DNA from: Alcaligenaceae bacterium
GTDB lineage: Bacteria; Pseudomonadota; Gammaproteobacteria; Burkholderiales; Burkholderiaceae_B
NCBI GenBank assembly: GCA_029265335.1
Contig: JAJUJN010000091.1
Location: 1 to 7,739, forward strand
Direction: 5' to 3'
DNA: 7,739 bases
The notes beneath the pieces were generated by a model. That model made no database searches. It saw only the letters and a program-made list of their open reading frames with translations, and had not been told where the DNA came from. This document shows, in pieces, positions 5,715 to 7,739 of this stretch (positions are counted from its first letter, which is position 1; each line of letters starts with the position of its first letter). A program made the position numbers and the translations under genes.

Positions 5715-6914
5715 TCAGCCTGGTCGTCCGTCGATGCGGGGTCGAATCAGCCAGGGTACGAACTGCACCAGATACACCGCGAAAGCCAGGCACCACAACA
5801 CGGCCGACACCTGCATGAGAGGCCACGACCACGACGTAGGGTATGCCGCAAGCAAGCGCAAGAAGGTGGCCAACAGCACCGCCCAATAGCAGCTCACCAT
5901 CCAGCCATCGGCGCTCAAAGGTTTACCCAGGTGGCCCAGCGCGGTGCGTGTGATCATACCGATGATGAGCACGGCAAACCCGCCCATGCCGATCATGTGT
6001 ATGGATGCCGGTGGCCGCCAGGGCAAGCCGGCCAAAATACCGCCAAAGCCCATCAAGCCCAGGCCCAGGAGGGCGTAGCCGGCATAAAGCACCCAGAGCA
6101 ACGGCACCTTGAGCACGGCACCGGGCTGCCATTGCCAGACCTGCCACAGGCTGAGCAGGCCCGACACAAACAGCAGAATGCCGGCGATCACGGTGAACTG
6201 AAAGAGCCAGCAGAGCAAAGCCAAGGTGGCCAGCGTGAGCTGAACCTGACCCGAGCGTGTGTGTTTGGGAATTTGCAGCCCAGACACGGCTCGCATGGCA
6301 AAAAATGGAATCACCCGACGGGCGATCAAAAGAGCGATGAGCGCCATCACGCCCATGCCGGCACGCACCCATTGCAGCAGCAGTCCGTAATCGTGATGCA
6401 CGGCCGCCCAGAGCGAGGCAGCGTCGAGAATGCCCAGACCGAGCACCGCCAAAGGCAAGCCGTACTGGCGTTGCAGGCGGTGTCGGTAAAACACTCGCCC
6501 CAAAGCGATGGCTGCCAGCAAGAAAAACAAGGGGCTGGCGATGGCGCCTATGGCCCAGGCCACTTGGCCGGGCAACAGCAACCCCAGTCGGCCCAGCAGC
6601 CACACGGCGCAGAGCCCAGCCAGCGGCCAGCCGCTGAGGGGGTTTCGGCCCGCCCAGGTGGCGCCCGCTGTGAGCAGGAACGCCACTGCCACAGTGGCCA
6701 CAAAACCCCACAGCATTTCATGCGCGTGCCACGCCACCCCCAGCAGCGGCCCATGCAGCCATTGGGGCCAGAATATCCAGATGGCGACCGCCACGATGGC
6801 CCAGACACTCGCCAGCGGGTAGAGAGGGCGAAAGCCCATTTGCAACCACGCTCTCCAGCTGGGTTTGCGCGACACCTTGTGGGGGGGGTCTTGGATCGAT
6901 ACCGGGATTTCCAT
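5715..6914 (-). CDS. nnrS: NnrS family haem/copper membrane protein of the nitric-oxide response
   Basis: A 399-residue polytopic inner-membrane protein with about 12 hydrophobic helices. Family hallmarks are GFRPLYPLA (27-35), AWHAHEMLWGF (61-71), ARRVIPFFAMRA (198-209) and SIHMIGMGGFAVLIIGMITRTALGH (304-328). The conserved histidines fit the reported haem/copper content. NnrS is known to protect cells against nitric oxide and nitrosative stress; its biochemistry is incompletely defined. ATG 6914 is supported by AAGGA 7 bases upstream. A C8 tract (minus strand) runs through codons 9-12, and an in-frame Met26 just before the family core could be a shorter start. Control is readable: a 23-bp NsrR-type palindrome and a promoter lie 66-103 bases upstream. 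It is downstream of DUF1415 on the same strand but probably has its own promoter. Confidence 0.96.
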   Translation of the reverse strand: MEIPVSIQDPPHKVSRKPSWRAWLQMGFRPLYPLASVWAIVAVAIWIFWPQWLHGPLLGVAWHAHEMLWGFVATVAVAFLLTAGATWAGRNPLSGWPLAGLCAVWLLGRLGLLLPGQVAWAIGAIASPLFFLLAAIALGRVFYRHRLQRQYGLPLAVLGLGILDAASLWAAVHHDYGLLLQWVRAGMGVMALIALLIARRVIPFFAMRAVSGLQIPKHTRSGQVQLTLATLALLCWLFQFTVIAGILLFVSGLLSLWQVWQWQPGAVLKVPLLWVLYAGYALLGLGLMGFGGILAGLPWRPPASIHMIGMGGFAVLIIGMITRTALGHLGKPLSADGWMVSCYWAVLLATFLRLLAAYPTSWSWPLMQVSAVLWCLAFAVYLVQFVPWLIRPRIDGRPG

Positions 6915-6979
6915 GCCAGAGTCCTTGCAAAGTACAGGTATGCCCGCGTAGCCAGCTGTGACCAGAGGCTGCTCAACAT

Positions 6980-7002
6980 AATATGCATTTTATATGAATA
7001 TT
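6980..7002. promoter_or_regulatory. NsrR-type nitric-oxide operator of nnrS
   Basis: Two 11-bp half sites, AATATGCATTT (6980-6990) and ATATGAATATT (6992-7002), are separated by one base. The second, reverse-complemented, matches the first at 9 of 11 positions. This is the 11-1-11 architecture of NsrR sites; the halves match the AAGATGCATTT consensus at 10/11 and 8/11. It covers the proposed nnrS -10 and overlaps the DUF1415 stop codon. Repression by NsrR, relieved by nitric oxide, is inferred; no nsrR gene lies in the window. Confidence 0.75.
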
Positions 7003-7017
7003 ATGGGGAATCGTCAG
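6989..7017 (-). promoter_or_regulatory. Candidate nnrS promoter
   Basis: On the minus strand CTGACG (7017-7012, 4/6 to TTGACA) and TATAAA (6994-6989, 5/6 to TATAAT) are separated by exactly 17 bp. The -35 and part of the spacer lie inside the end of the DUF1415 coding region, and the -10 lies inside the NsrR-type operator, so a bound repressor would exclude polymerase. The predicted leader is about 67 nt. Confidence 0.6.
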
Positions 7018-7573
7018 TACTCCAAAGTTTCAGCCAGCCCTCAAAGCCCAGGCGTCGCATGGTTTCGATATTGCGTTGGTAAATCGCGTCAGGGTCAGTC
7101 AAGTGTTCTACGGCCCGACTGACACTGGCTTCGCGCAGCAAATGCAAGCAAGGCACCGGCGCACGATTGGTGTAGTTCTCGATGGCTCCGGGTTCTGCAT
7201 CGCCGAACTGATACTGCGGGTGAAAGCTGGCTACCTGGATTTCGCCCCGCAGGCCGAGCTGCTGCACCGTCAGATCGGCCAGTGGCAGGAAATCCAGATA
7301 CGCGTCGAAAGACTGCAGAACACGAGGGTGGGCGAGCAGCACGGTTTCGAGGCTCTCGGGCGAGCTCTGCTGCAGGCGCAGCAACTCGCGCTCCAGGTCG
7401 GCCAACAGGGTTTCTGCCTGATAGGCGTGGCTCACCACAATGCTGAGCCGGCCGTTGCGCACGGGATCGTGTGCGAAGGGGCAGAGGTTCAAACCCAGCA
7501 CTGCTTTGTGGATCCAGTGCTCCAGAGCGCGCAGCACCGCGTCGTCGTCGTCGGGGTTGGGCTTAGGGTTCAC
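7001..7573 (-). CDS. DUF1415 family protein
   Basis: A 190-residue soluble protein of the DUF1415 family, widespread in gammaproteobacteria and of unknown function. Conserved blocks are W20 with LGLNLCPFA (26-34), ASFHPQYQFGD (115-125), NYTNRAPVPCLHLLRE (133-148) and the YQRNIETMRRLG stretch (165-176). Invariant Cys31 and His118 could be catalytic or metal-binding, which is inference only. There is no signal peptide or TM helix. The only start near the expected N-terminus is GTG at 7573, since a stop lies in frame just upstream. No good ribosome site precedes it, and an internal GTG at codon 12 or 13 is possible. The gene follows an unidentified upstream gene by 15 bp, suggesting an operon. 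Its TAA lies within the nnrS operator. Confidence 0.9.
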   Translation of the reverse strand: MNPKPNPDDDDAVLRALEHWIHKAVLGLNLCPFAHDPVRNGRLSIVVSHAYQAETLLADLERELLRLQQSSPESLETVLLAHPRVLQSFDAYLDFLPLADLTVQQLGLRGEIQVASFHPQYQFGDAEPGAIENYTNRAPVPCLHLLREASVSRAVEHLTDPDAIYQRNIETMRRLGFEGWLKLWSTDDSP

Positions 7574-7588
7574 AGCAAGAAAAATGAA

Positions 7589-7739
7589 TCATCGGTGGTC
7601 GTGAGGCAAAGAGTGAGGCGGCAGACGGAATTCCCAGGTTTCGCTCACCGCTTGGTCGTTCGATTGCAGCTGAGCACGAAGCGTGGCTGCTTGGGCGGGG
7701 TCTGCCACGGCGGCGAGCAGCGTCAGCCGCCATCCGGGC
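7589..7739 (-). CDS. 3' end of an unidentified gene (5' end outside window)
   Basis: An open frame enters from the right edge and ends at TGA 7591-7589, giving the last 49 residues of a protein: it begins PGWRLTLLAAVADPAQAATL and ends in FRLPPHSLPHDHR. Third codon positions are strongly G/C, as in neighbouring genes, which supports real coding. I do not recognise the family from this fragment. The tail is Pro/His-rich and looks like a true C-terminus. The stop lies 15 bp before the DUF1415 start on the same strand, so the two are probably co-transcribed. Confidence 0.6.
   Translation of the reverse strand, partial: PGWRLTLLAAVADPAQAATLRAQLQSNDQAVSETWEFRLPPHSLPHDHR

Noticed and set aside
6915..6979. 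Possible FNR/Dnr (TTGAT-N4-ATCAA) site upstream of nnrS
   Set aside because: No such palindrome is present; the only strong dyad upstream of nnrS is the NsrR-type site.
5931..7082. A 383-codon open frame on the + strand opposite nnrS
   Set aside because: It is an antisense shadow of a GC-rich gene: its translation is Gln/His/Pro-rich low complexity, while the minus strand gives an unmistakable NnrS.
7541..7554. Short GTC trinucleotide repeat near the DUF1415 start
   Set aside because: It simply encodes a run of Asp residues and is too short to be a meaningful microsatellite.

Overview
The window looks like chromosomal DNA of a gammaproteobacterium. It is GC-rich and densely packed, and it carries MetE/MetR, NnrS, a DUF1415 protein and a Nu-class-like glutathione transferase, a mix typical of Pseudomonas- or Cellvibrionales-like genomes. 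The genus cannot be fixed from the sequence. I see no mobile element, RNA gene, CRISPR array or prophage. Nearly all of the window is coding.

Layout from left to right. (1) The 3' end of metE (+, 1-435) meets, with one base between them, a small two-helix membrane protein (-, 437-781) that has a potassium-channel-like pore-loop pattern. (2) A 206-bp gap with two short hairpins follows. (3) A VOC/glyoxalase-fold protein (-, 988-1401) is transcribed divergently from a TetR-family repressor (+, 1472-2062). The 70-bp gap between them holds two related operator-like sequences exactly 30 bp apart. (4) The tetR stop codon directly abuts the stop codon of a leftward cluster. Read in transcription order, this cluster is a glutathione transferase (4612-3911), a DAGK-type lipid kinase (3840-2863) and a metallophosphoesterase (2866-2063). 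The last two genes share an ATGA start/stop overlap. (5) The transferase is divergent from metR (+, 4758-5657), the LysR-type activator of methionine synthesis. Their shared gap contains a near-consensus MetR box. (6) metR converges on nnrS (-, 6914-5715), with a 10-bp perfect inverted repeat between them. (7) Upstream of nnrS are a DUF1415 gene (-, 7573-7001) and the 3' end of an unidentified gene (-, 7739-7589). A 23-bp NsrR-type nitric-oxide operator covers the DUF1415 stop codon and the proposed nnrS promoter.

How the genes work together. metE and metR belong to the same pathway but are separated by about 4.3 kb of unrelated genes. The TetR/VOC pair looks like a self-contained, ligand-inducible detoxification or resistance unit. 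NnrS with its NsrR-like box is a nitric-oxide-response unit. The lipid kinase and phosphoesterase are probably translationally coupled. I found no clearly undescribed multi-gene system. The best leads are the regulatory sites (NsrR, TetR, MetR) and the small channel-like membrane protein.
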